From positions 1-18,667 of the forward strand of contig JALLPB010000300.1 of NCBI GenBank assembly GCA_036939975.1: a stretch of 18,667 nt of DNA, written 5' to 3'. The notes under the pieces were generated by a model, which was not told where the DNA came from, searched no databases, and worked only from the letters and a program-made list of their open reading frames with translations. Position numbers and translations under genes: made by a program. The first letter of the stretch is position 1; every line of letters starts with the position of its first letter. Positions 1-7,490 of the stretch are shown here, in pieces. This DNA comes from Cyclostephanos tholiformis (taxonomy: Eukaryota > Bacillariophyta > Thalassiosirophyceae > Thalassiosirales > Thalassiosiraceae).

Positions 1-591
1 GCTTTGCCTCCTCCCTTGCCGCAATCTTCTCTGCCATCAGACAACGCGACTTCACCTCTGGCAAGATTGACAATATTGTTTCATCGCAGCATCCCCAGTC
101 TCCCTGCTACACTTGGTCTCATTGGCACATAACACACATGTCACCCACGTGAGCACCCCATCATAGCGCTTGTCATGTGCCACCCTGTGACTTAAAAAAC
201 ACAACACCACAGCAGTCGTTCCATCCATCAACCAATAACAACCATTACAATCTCCTCCCTACCCTCCTCCACCCAAAATAAGACCTTCCAAAGGCATAAG
301 AACATGTCCTTCTCGAGGACCAAACCGCACATTACGTCCTCCTTGCATGAGCAGCTTTGGTCGTTTATCTCCCAAGAGAGGGGTTAGGCAAGGGCATGGT
401 CAAAGCGATTTGATTAATTTGATAAAAAACAAACAATTAATTTATATCTAGCATACTGTCTTACTTTTGATGTTCTAAAATGTAACAAATTCGACAGCAA
501 TTTTGAAGGCCATGCCACCGGGTGAATACGGCAAGAAGCACATTGTCCGCTGAAGCATATTGGTGGCTTCATGTGAAGTCCTCAAACAATG

Positions 592-628
592 CCACCAGGC
601 AAGAGGTTGTTCTGTATTTGCCTGGTGG
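592..628. repeat. 11-bp inverted repeat
   Basis: CCACCAGGCAA at 592-602 is matched exactly by its reverse complement TTGCCTGGTGG at 618-628, leaving a 15-base loop. It could form a small hairpin. No associated gene or terminator logic is visible. Confidence 0.6.
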
Positions 629-1199
629 AAGCCATGGTCATTGTGGCGGAAGAAAACATGCAATGCAAATTTAGTATTTTAGGAAGACTGTAGAGCGCGA
701 TGATTGGATGGAGCACTGGGAGAGGTTGGGTAAGCTGGTGTTGTTGTGGGTTGCCATAGTGGCATCAGAAAGCATACAATGGCTGCATGAAACGGACAGA
801 TGCAGGGATCGATGGTGCCACGGAGGGTAAGTGGATAACAAGCCAAAGTAGTGTCGGCTTGTTTGTAATGGTGATGGGGGTGTAGTGTATGGTGTTGTGT
901 GTGATCAGTTAAGGTAAAGGGGAAAAATTGTACGAGGTCCATCGTACAGGTATACCAGAAAAGAATTCTTGTTGTGTGGATCCCCCTGCAGAGAGGCAAC
1001 GCAAGAGGCCTCAGCAATGGCACCTGAAGCGGCATCGGAGTGTAAATTTAACCAATGAGGTTACAGAGCGTGATGGGGGCATGGGGAGAAGTTGGGCGTT
1101 AATTAAGCGGAGGCATAAATGGATTAATATTTTGCTTGAGCAGGCGTGTTAAAGGCAGTTGTGGTTGTGTTTGCAGACCCTTCCCGCGTGGAAGAAGTA

Positions 1200-1398
1200 G
1201 ACCATCTAAATTCATGTTAGATTGTATAAACAACCATCTAATATCGATTTTGACTGAAGGTTAATTTCAGATTTGATATCAGATGGTCCAATTAACCATC
1301 TAATATTGAATCAATCTTAGGGTTAATCATCTAAAGTCGGATTTAGATGACTGCAAAATCATCTAGATCCTATATTAGATGACTGCAGAATCATCTAG
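1200..1398. repeat. cluster of CATCTA/TAGATG motifs with a 24-bp near-identical direct repeat
   Basis: The sequence repeats CATCTA or its complement about ten times in 200 bp. The last two copies form a 24-bp direct repeat (1343-1366 and 1375-1398, period 32) differing at one base. Each copy is itself a near-palindrome: TTAGATGA, an 8-base spacer, then TCATCTAG. The cluster ends exactly where the inferred left terminal inverted repeat of the neighbouring transposon begins. It could be subterminal binding sites or the target-side remnant of another element; no matching cluster is seen at the right end. Confidence 0.7.
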
Positions 1399-1420
1399 CT
1401 AGAGCCTAAAAAAACTCGGA
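1398..1420 (+). repeat. left terminal inverted repeat of the transposon
   Basis: The 23 bases starting gctagagcctaa match the reverse complement of 6247-6268 at all but about three positions, allowing one indel in the A run. A second short shared block, tccgact (1424-1430), follows inside and has a counterpart inside the right end. TA at 1400-1401 is the likely target-site dinucleotide. Confidence 0.7.
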
Positions 1421-1658
1421 CTATCCGACTTTTCCTCTGTAGGAAACGTACTGTAGGAATAGTTTGTTTCCCCCCCCCTTCTCCTCCTTCGCCGACTCGT
1501 CAACAAGATAACTCACGATTGATACTCCACCACCACTGGCGCCTTGACGACGTCATCAGCTGCCGAACTTATTGTCTGACGACGCCACATGTGAGAGTGC
1601 TAGCTCAGCGTTCCCTTGCTCGCTAGCTCTCGTTCATTTTTTGTTCGATGTTAATTTT

Positions 1659-1712
1659 TTTGAGGCGCGATTTCTCGTCCGAGAGTTTGAGGCGCAATTT
1701 TTTGTCCGAGAG
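1659..1712. repeat. 27-bp tandem duplication
   Basis: Two adjacent copies, 1659-1685 and 1686-1712, both begin tttgaggcgc and end gtccgagag, with a few differences in the T-rich middle. They lie inside the transposon, downstream of the last ORF. Confidence 0.75.
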
Positions 1713-1884
1713 CCCAGCGCTGAGAGCCCAGCGCTGAGAGAGCCCAGCGCTGAGAGCCCAGCACTGTGTAAGCCCAGCGCAGCGCTGAGAGAGCCCAGCG
1801 CTGTGTAAGCCCAGCGCTGAGAGCCCACCAGAGCTGAGAGAGCCCAGCCCTTAGAGCTCAGCGCTGTGTAAGCCCAGTGCTGAG
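1711..1884. repeat. minisatellite of AGCCCAGCGCTG units
   Basis: About ten imperfect tandem copies of a 12-18 bp unit built on AGCCCAGCGCTG, joined by GAGAG or TGTGTA linkers. The unit contains the palindrome AGCGCT, so the array can fold in many registers. Both strands stay open across it, giving artificial repeat peptides (PSAESPAL type), which I do not regard as genes. Confidence 0.85.
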
Positions 1885-1917
1885 CACGTTTATTCTGTGA
1901 CACATCAATTTATGTAA

Positions 1918-3309
1918 TTAACAATCAACCCTTAATTTGTTGAAGATCAATCCACAGCCTTCAAATCCAGGGCTGTCCGAGACATCATCTTTGCGAGCCA
2001 ATGCAAGCTCGTATCCCAGCTCAAAAAGGTAAGCATTCATCTGCATGAATTTTTGTTCGCCACTCTTTCCTCGAAAGTTCAAGCCACTAATCCACTTCTC
2101 TTCTTCTTTCGTATACATCAACAGCCCGCCTGACTTCATAAAACATCCAGGTCGATGTTCAACAGAAAAAACCACCCCAATGTAAGCAGTGAGATATTCG
2201 AAGTAACCCTCCTTTGCACAAGAATTACCACGTGCACTTGTTTTAGATGGAAAGGAGTGATAGAAACGAGAGTCGTCATCGTTTCTATGTGACGATGCTT
2301 GTTCTAGGTGAGTCTTCAGACGTTTTCCGAATCCACCCTCGCCAGTTGCACTCCCGCTTCTAATCCAAACACCTTCATTGTTATTGTAATGCAGGTAGCA
2401 ACCAAGTTGATCTAGCTCTTCGTTGGAGCATACCAAGAAATTGTTCCCACAAGGATTAGAAAGGAGACATTTTGATTCGTCAAGACAAGAAATATCATCC
2501 TTGAGATGAGATGTGACAATCATCCAAGAGGCAACTACAGCGAGATTTTTTTTCGCCCAAGGTAAGCACCTGTTATCCTTCTGACATGGTTTCACTTTGC
2601 ATTTCACATGAGTGTTGAAGCGGGTCTTCAATAGTACAAACAAGAGATCGGCCTTATTCAAAATCTCTGTCAACAACTCACTCTTGGTCAAGGTGTTTAG
2701 CTTGCTATTAGGGTCATTGGTAGAAATCAGTAGCTCTACCTTTGCACGATCCTTTAGAATATCTGAAGGCTTTGTTTCAACGCAGTTGAATCCACTGAGA
2801 TTGATTCGGCTCGTGAGAGGTACGGCAATGGCAGAAGTACTGGTATCATCATGTCTCTCATTCATCTCAACCAATCGACTCTTCTCGTTGCGTACGCCAA
2901 ATGCTACTGACACACAATTCTCTCCACCATTGGCCGCTTCTTCCATTGATTTCCCTCCTCTCGGATTCTTAAGGTGAGCAACGTCAGCAAGCTTTGTGTA
3001 TTTTGGATGACGAGCAACTATGAAAGCTTTCAATTCAGCTGCTTTCAGTTTGTCAAAATGCTTCAGCTCACATTTTGCAACATTGTCCTCTGACACTTCC
3101 AATTCCATCATGGCACACAACTTTGAAATTAATGCTCGATCCTCACGGACTTTCTGGTTAGTTTTTGATTGGATAAGTTGTTCTTTCCTCCTTGTTTCAT
3201 AATCAATATCTTCTAACCGCTTTGCTCGTTTAGATACCTCTGCAATGCTTGTCAGACATTTTGCTCTTTGTTGGTTTTCCTGGCTTATCGTTGCATCTCT
3301 AATCTTCAT
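1918..3309 (-). CDS. transposon-encoded protein with coiled coil and GIY-YIG-like nuclease motif
   Basis: This is a 463-residue ORF with an ATG start at 3309. Residues 1-100 are charged and helical (coiled-coil-like), with many K, E and R. Cysteine-bearing segments follow (about 235-290: KCKVKPC, RCLPW, NPCGNN). Around 302-336 is the pattern LGCYLHY, then VWIRSG, then FGKRLKTH. This resembles the GIY...YIG...R-x3-H core of GIY-YIG nucleases: G303 and Y305, then I316 and G319, then R330 and H334. A candidate catalytic Glu lies near the C-terminus in FELGYELALA. The second 'YIG' is degenerate, so activity is uncertain. The ORF continues in the same frame as the DDE transposase upstream, separated by one TGA and ten codons. 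It may therefore originally have been the C-terminal half of a fusion of about 1,025 residues. The nuclease assignment is by eye from motifs only. Confidence 0.55.
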   Translation of the reverse strand: MKIRDATISQENQQRAKCLTSIAEVSKRAKRLEDIDYETRRKEQLIQSKTNQKVREDRALISKLCAMMELEVSEDNVAKCELKHFDKLKAAELKAFIVARHPKYTKLADVAHLKNPRGGKSMEEAANGGENCVSVAFGVRNEKSRLVEMNERHDDTSTSAIAVPLTSRINLSGFNCVETKPSDILKDRAKVELLISTNDPNSKLNTLTKSELLTEILNKADLLFVLLKTRFNTHVKCKVKPCQKDNRCLPWAKKNLAVVASWMIVTSHLKDDISCLDESKCLLSNPCGNNFLVCSNEELDQLGCYLHYNNNEGVWIRSGSATGEGGFGKRLKTHLEQASSHRNDDDSRFYHSFPSKTSARGNSCAKEGYFEYLTAYIGVVFSVEHRPGCFMKSGGLLMYTKEEEKWISGLNFRGKSGEQKFMQMNAYLFELGYELALARKDDVSDSPGFEGCGLIFNKLRVDC

Positions 3310-3339
3310 GTTACCATATGCATCAATGTCGGCATCGAA

Positions 3340-4995
3340 TCAATGACTAATGAAATCAGCATCCGAAAGATATTGATTGCCATTGTTGTATGATAGCCCC
3401 ATCAAACTTGGAAAGCTGGAGAGATACTTGTTGTATTCGTTCAGGTTACAAACCTTCTTGCATGTTGACAATATTTTGAACAACACAGGCATTTGGAAAT
3501 GTATTGAGTCAACGAATCCACTTGCTACGTAACCAGATAATACGTTCTCACGGACGCATGAACGTGACAAGATAGTTGGTTGCTTTGCAAGGTAGTCAAT
3601 GATGGCAGAATGCTTCTTGATACGGATCTTCGAGTTAAACTTTGAAAACTGCAACTCAAGCTGTCTTTTCAGATGGTGGTTCGAAGAAGACATGTGCTCG
3701 ACTGTTGTTGACTTGTTCAATTTCTTGGAGATTGGGAATACCTTTCCCAAATCACATGCCTGCTCCTTTCCTGTACCACTTGCATTATGCTTGTTTGCTA
3801 TGATGTTGTTTGCAGCATAAACTTGAATACCCTCTTCACTCACAATTGTATCAATTTGCGAATTGTCTCCATCACACCAGCTTACTGCCGTATGTTCGTC
3901 ACCCATCGGTGCTCCACTTTCCACATCAATGCCATCGTATTCCTTTCTACCCCAGTTAATAAAGGGAATCAACACATTGTCTCTTATCCATCGGAATCTT
4001 TTCTTTTCTGCTCCAGGTGTTCCTCTCACGAAGAGAACATATCCAATACCTGTCGAGCGATAAGCACCGTACCCACCAATGCATAGACCTTCGACCTCCC
4101 AAATAATGAATTCATCCTCAGGCATTTCCCACTCGGTCAGACCGGAAAAGCAATAGCATGCCGGTGCAACATCGCCACAAGCGTTAGTCAGAAGATGGCG
4201 CTTCACCCGCGAACCATTCATGTTATTCGAATCATCCTGGTGATAAACTGATAGGGTACTCTGAGTCTTTAGTGCTGTTGTTGCCACCAATCCAATTCTC
4301 GATGACTTATCCACTTGTTTTCCCTTGCAAATAAATTCGGTCTCATCATCCTGGTTGGTAATCAGATGTGGGCTCCTGACACGAACTGGCTTTCCACCAT
4401 GAAAGTCAGATACCATATTGTAGAGATGTTTACTATCCTCCGGTAATGTACTTAGAAATTGTCGCCATTCAGTATCCTCAGTAGCAACAACATAAAAATG
4501 AGTAGTTGCAACAACGATGACTAGAGCCATGGTTCCGATTGAAGAATGTTCCGCAGTCCATCGTGCATTAGTTTTTGCAATACTTTTCTCGGTCAAACTA
4601 ATCCCTCCTCTATTTGCAAATAATGCCATGTAGTTGTTGACTGTTGTAGGATTGAACTTCATGTCGGAAGCACACAGACGTCCCTTTTTCGTCGCGGATT
4701 CAATTAGCATGTCGTTGACATATTCTCGCATGTTCTTTTCACCAGGATTATTGCAAACCGACTCAGTGAAAAGATCAACCTCATCGTTGCTCATTATTTT
4801 GGGCCGACCCATATCACGCCATGACTCGGCAAAATCAAAGAAACGTCCATTCTCATGCTCGGAGATAATAGTGTACACAGTAGACTTTGACCGCTTCAAA
4901 TAACTGTATTCTGATGATAGCATTTTTGTTATCATGTGGCCACGTAATTTGGATCCCTTCTTATATGTTTTGATGATACCAAGAAATTCTCCCAC
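3340..4995 (-). CDS. DDE/D-type transposase, pogo/Tc1-like layout
   Basis: This 551-residue open frame is numbered from a GTG at 4995; the first ATG is residue 21 at 4935, and the frame is open back to TAA at 5035, so the true start is unsettled. The N-terminal 70 residues look like helix-turn-helix DNA binding (SKSTVYTIISEHENG, then a GRPKIMS basic turn). Three acidic blocks are spaced as in the RNase-H-fold transposase core: TNQDDETEF (D217), SWCDGDNSQ (D375) and QACDLGKVF (D415). They correspond to the DET, DxHxSH and QPLDVGxF blocks of pogo-like enzymes. A helical tail leads to a TGA at 3340-3342, beyond which the same frame continues into the GIY-YIG-like ORF. It sits between terminal inverted repeats, which supports a transposase role. 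I cannot assign an exact superfamily without a profile search. Confidence 0.7.
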   Translation of the reverse strand: MGEFLGIIKTYKKGSKLRGHMITKMLSSEYSYLKRSKSTVYTIISEHENGRFFDFAESWRDMGRPKIMSNDEVDLFTESVCNNPGEKNMREYVNDMLIESATKKGRLCASDMKFNPTTVNNYMALFANRGGISLTEKSIAKTNARWTAEHSSIGTMALVIVVATTHFYVVATEDTEWRQFLSTLPEDSKHLYNMVSDFHGGKPVRVRSPHLITNQDDETEFICKGKQVDKSSRIGLVATTALKTQSTLSVYHQDDSNNMNGSRVKRHLLTNACGDVAPACYCFSGLTEWEMPEDEFIIWEVEGLCIGGYGAYRSTGIGYVLFVRGTPGAEKKRFRWIRDNVLIPFINWGRKEYDGIDVESGAPMGDEHTAVSWCDGDNSQIDTIVSEEGIQVYAANNIIANKHNASGTGKEQACDLGKVFPISKKLNKSTTVEHMSSSNHHLKRQLELQFSKFNSKIRIKKHSAIIDYLAKQPTILSRSCVRENVLSGYVASGFVDSIHFQMPVLFKILSTCKKVCNLNEYNKYLSSFPSLMGLSYNNGNQYLSDADFISH

Positions 4996-5034
4996 TCCGT
5001 ATTCGACACCATTGGCAGGAACGGAAGGAGGAGG

Positions 5035-5578
5035 TTAGAGATCATCGGACGATGTCACCTTTCTCTTCAGCTGTACCCGTTTGTCTGAAGGTGCATGTCC
5101 AGTAACAAAGACATTTACCATGGAAAGACCTGTGCTCTCGATGATTTTTGTTGATACACCGCTTTTCTTCCCTGCTTGACAATTTGATGTGTTTCTTCCT
5201 GCTGACCTCCTCCCTCCTGTGAGCATAGTTAACACCAGCAATGGGTCCAACCAAATTGGCAGACTTCCTTGACATTGTCGATGCGATGTCCATTAAAGGC
5301 AGCACTGATTTCCTGATGACATTAATAGCAATGTTGGACATTTTTGTTGTTGCGTTCTTGTCAGTGATGGTAGCAATAGCATCATTCAATCAATCTTTTC
5401 CGTCATCCAACCTCGCTGACACTTCCAATAATTGATGTGTCGCATCAAACTTTCGGGAGAGAATGGTTGTGGGGCTATCCTTTCCGTCAGGAGAGTCACC
5501 ATTGATCCCATAGTATTGGCTGAGCAGATGGGCGTGACCACGGGAGGTATTGGATTGTGGTGGTGATACAACTGGCAT
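5035..5578 (-). pseudogene. broken accessory or N-terminal ORF of the transposon
   Basis: A frame starts at ATG 5578 and is interrupted by TGA (5390-5392). It continues in the same frame (LNDAIATITDKN, MSNIAINVIRKSVLPLMD) to 5042. The adjacent frame, open from about 5280 to TAA 5035-5037, has a more protein-like C-terminal part (CQAGKKSGVSTKIIES, VFVTGHAPSDKR). The likely original product therefore used the first frame and then shifted by one base near 5230-5250. The last frame is the same one used by the transposase downstream, so the pieces may once have been its N-terminus, or a separate small ORF ending SSDDL. No domain is recognised. Confidence 0.35.
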
Positions 5579-6246
5579 GGTGGTGATGAAGTGTGATGAT
5601 GATGATGTTCCGACGGAGAATGAAAATTATGATCCTTTTGCTGTGGTTGTTGTGTAATTATTTTGGGAGAGGATGATACCTACAACCAACAGTCACCCAT
5701 TCAAAAATATTTGAACGAGCCAATATTTGAATATTGAGAAAGAGCAATGGGAATATGTTTATTGTTGCATACAACCCCCCCCCCCCAACTCTGATGATTA
5801 AATCGATTGTTTGGGTTCTCCTTTTGGCTGGTACTCTCCATCCCACTGAGCCCCACCACCTCACCAAATAGTCTAACCCTTGCACTGCACTGGCTAGCGA
5901 AAGGTGGTTAATTGTTGAGTATCACAGCCTTCAAATCATCATAGATTCCATGCAGATGATGATTTGTCGGCAAAAAACATGGCCTGTCTATGTTGGGACG
6001 CCAAAGAAGGGGTTAACTGTCGCGCGAGGGCAAGGCGCGCGTCACGATGGCGCGCGCAATCGTGGCGAGTATTTCGGTTCGATAGGATTTTTGGTGGGAT
6101 AATTTTTGGCCAAGGGCCAAAAGAAGCCATGGGGGACGATGCCGTACGGTAGCGATTCGGCCATCTTCGACGGTTGTGATTGTTTTCGGCCGTTGGTGAC
6201 GTACCATTTCAAAAAAAGGAGTCGGACTATTTTAAAGATGGAAGAT
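5579..6246. other. transposon 5' non-coding region
   Basis: About 670 bases lie upstream of the element's ORFs without a recognisable gene. They contain a run of 12 C (5775-5786), CGCGCG-rich sequence at about 6020-6057, and a short copy of the element's own coding tail at 5909-5937. This would be the expected place for the promoter of the minus-strand ORFs, but no clear core element is visible. Confidence 0.45.
5909..5937 (+). repeat. partial direct repeat of the 3' end of the transposon ORF
   Basis: TAATTGTTGA...CACAGCCTTCAAATC here resembles 1932-1967 (TAATTTGTTGAAG...CACAGCCTTCAAATC), including an exact 15-base match (5923-5937 with 1953-1967). The 1932-1967 copy encodes the last residues of the GIY-YIG-like ORF. 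The upstream copy may be a remnant of a second element, or a duplication within this one. Confidence 0.55.
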
Positions 6247-6268
6247 TCCGAGTTAGTTAGGCTCTAGC
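6247..6268 (-). repeat. right terminal inverted repeat of the transposon
   Basis: tccgagttagttaggctctagc reads in reverse complement as gctagagcctaa followed by ctaactcgga, pairing with 1398-1420. TA at 6265-6266 flanks it. The inner block agtcggact near 6220 mirrors the tccgact block of the left end. Confidence 0.7.
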
Positions 6269-6461
6269 AAATAGATATGGTACCATAGTACGATTTTCGT
6301 AATTAACCCTCGAAGTTGCGAGGGGTACGATACTGGAGTTGAGGGAATATGACACGGCTTATGCTTTTCACAAGACTTGTTTCTCATTGATGGAAATCGA
6401 CCTATGTATGAAGGGATTTGAAACCTTTTCGATAAGTGTTAACTGCTAATAGGTTGAAGAT

Positions 6462-6540
6462 TAGACTTGACTTTTTGATGTTTAAGAAATAGACTGCAAA
6501 AAGTCAAGTCTATTTCTTAAACATCAAAAAGTCAAGTCTA
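6462..6540. repeat. perfect 34-bp hairpin
   Basis: 6462-6495 and 6507-6540 are exact reverse complements over 34 bases, separated by an 11-base loop. The loop and right arm also contain an overlapping partial repeat with 28-bp periodicity (caaaaagtcaagtcta occurs twice). RNA from either strand would fold into a long, fully paired stem, longer than a typical miRNA precursor stem. Confidence 0.9.
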
Positions 6541-6583
6541 TTTCGGGACTGAGTAGAATTGTTATGGATTCCTATGTGAGAGG

Positions 6584-6660
6584 TAAGTCTATTTCTTAAA
6601 CATCAAAAAGTCAAGTCTAAATATTAGTCTTGACTTTTTGATGTTTACGAAATAGACTTA
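6584..6660. repeat. second hairpin of the same 34-bp unit
   Basis: 6586-6619 is identical to the right arm of the first hairpin. 6625-6658 is its inverse with two mismatches. Pairing extends two bases outward on each side (6584 with 6660), and the loop is about 5 bases. The mismatches imply that this pair is older, or less constrained, than the first one. Confidence 0.88.
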
Positions 6661-7049
6661 ACTATTTCGTGTCACAAAATACCAAATCACTTAATCAAAT
6701 ATTTCAACCTTTGAATATGTGTCACCCCCCTGTTGAATTTGCGAGATGAGAGTGGTGTCATTGGCTTGTATTCCCTCAACTCCATTGGAAAGTAAAAATC
6801 GTTGGCAGGATATATTAAATTACCAAATCGCCAGGTGACTGTTTTTTGACTACCTAGGTATTTTCCCTTTTCCTATTTGCCATATACGATACCAATTCCC
6901 AGTAATTATTCCCAACCTATTTTAGGGTTTTTGATATGGCTTTTTATATTGAGGTTGGGGCGTCATGATGATGTGTGCTTCAAAACCCTCAAAAAAGGAT
7001 GTGGTCAACTTAATCTTGCGATCGCAATAAGTCACCATGACCATTCTAT

Positions 7050-7490
7050 ATGCTTGGCCCCTTAATAAAATCCCAGGGCCGTACCACCGCTGCTATGGGG
7101 CAACATCGGAAGATGCAAAATGTCGCAAGGACTATGCACCGTCGAGACGTCTTCGACCTCTGCAACGACGACGGGTATTGCCGGCGCCATCCCAACGTGC
7201 GTCTCGTGAAACCCCGCGATGACGGTAAGCACTGGAGGGTAATTCGTAGGAAGTGTCCGGAGTGCATTAACGCCGGGAATAGTCCGCCGATCCAGAATAT
7301 CGCCGCCGTCGGCGCCATCGACGATGCCGAATCGAGATCGGTGGCCGTACAACTTCGTATGGAGATGGTGGTTGAGCAAGAGACTGCCAATGAATGTGTA
7401 GGTCGGTGTCTCGCCGAAATTGCAATAACTGCCGTACTTGTTCTTATCGTTGTTGCAATCATATCGACATATATCTTCATGAAAGATTGA
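7050..7490 (+). CDS. small Cys/His-motif membrane protein
   Basis: This is a single-exon ORF of 146 residues from ATG 7050; a second in-frame ATG at 7095 (residue 16) is an equally possible start. Residues 36-75 carry C38, C44, H47, C69 and C72 in the arrangement LCNDDGYCRRHPNVRLV, then KCPEC, which looks like a small zinc-binding site. I associate this GxCxxHP...CPxC pattern with abundant hypothetical proteins of diatoms; that link is from memory. A single hydrophobic helix at about 121-143 (AEIAITAVLVLIVVAIIS) ends three residues before the C-terminus, suggesting a tail-anchored protein with the Cys module in the cytosol. Function is unknown. Confidence 0.65.
   Translation: MLGPLIKSQGRTTAAMGQHRKMQNVARTMHRRDVFDLCNDDGYCRRHPNVRLVKPRDDGKHWRVIRRKCPECINAGNSPPIQNIAAVGAIDDAESRSVAVQLRMEMVVEQETANECVGRCLAEIAITAVLVLIVVAIISTYIFMKD

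Larger units (their letters stand above)
1..1401. other. non-coding or unassigned left flank
   Basis: I recognise no gene here. Short ORFs are present on both strands but none has a recognisable motif or convincing composition. The first 150 bases carry an open frame starting at base 3 (FASSLAAIFSAIRQRDF and onward, stopping at about 150) that could be the 3' end of a gene cut by the window edge; I cannot identify it and give it low weight. The rest holds an inverted repeat near 592-628 and a cluster of CATCTA motifs at 1200-1398, described separately. Confidence 0.5.
1402..6264 (-). mobile_element. DDE transposon with terminal inverted repeats, about 4.9 kb, probably decayed
   Basis: GAGCCTAA...ACTCGGA at the left end is repeated in inverted orientation at the right end, and both outer edges abut TA, the target dinucleotide of Tc1/mariner/pogo elements. 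All recognisable ORFs inside read on the minus strand: accessory ORF pieces (5578-5035), a DDE/D transposase (4995-3340) and a GIY-YIG-like protein (3309-1918). The coding series is broken by TGA at 5390-5392, a frame change near 5230-5250, TAA at 5035-5037 and TGA at 3340-3342. This suggests an old copy or an expression strategy I cannot see. The boundaries are inferred from the repeats and the TA flanks, not from a comparison with an empty site. Confidence 0.65.
6334..6784. repeat. foldback element with 16-bp terminal inverted repeats
   Basis: tggagttgagggaata (6334-6349) is exactly the reverse complement of 6769-6784. The interior is also symmetrical in parts: aggttgaa at 6451-6458 is matched in inverse as ttcaacct near 6705, and the four 34-bp units lie in the middle. 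The whole 451-bp block looks like a non-autonomous MITE or foldback insertion. No coding frame lies inside and no target duplication was recognised. Confidence 0.6.
6265..7049. other. intergenic region holding a foldback repeat
   Basis: No gene is recognised. Most of the stretch is the 6334-6784 foldback structure described separately. The flanks are AT-rich with no further visible structure. Confidence 0.6.

Noticed and set aside
1572..1903. Overlapping ORFs on both strands with repeated PSAESPAL or LGSLSAG peptides
   Set aside because: They are a consequence of the AGCCCAGCGCTG minisatellite lacking stops, with no domain.
3340..5392. TGA codons read as sense codons (reassigned genetic code)
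   Set aside because: The Argonaute gene in the same window ends at TGA and uses TGG for tryptophan. The in-frame TGAs are confined to the transposon, where TAA and a frame change also occur.
6462..6660. Repeat units considered as a CRISPR array
   Set aside because: Units alternate in orientation, spacing is irregular, there is no cas-like gene and the genome is eukaryotic; they are inverted repeats, not spaced direct repeats.
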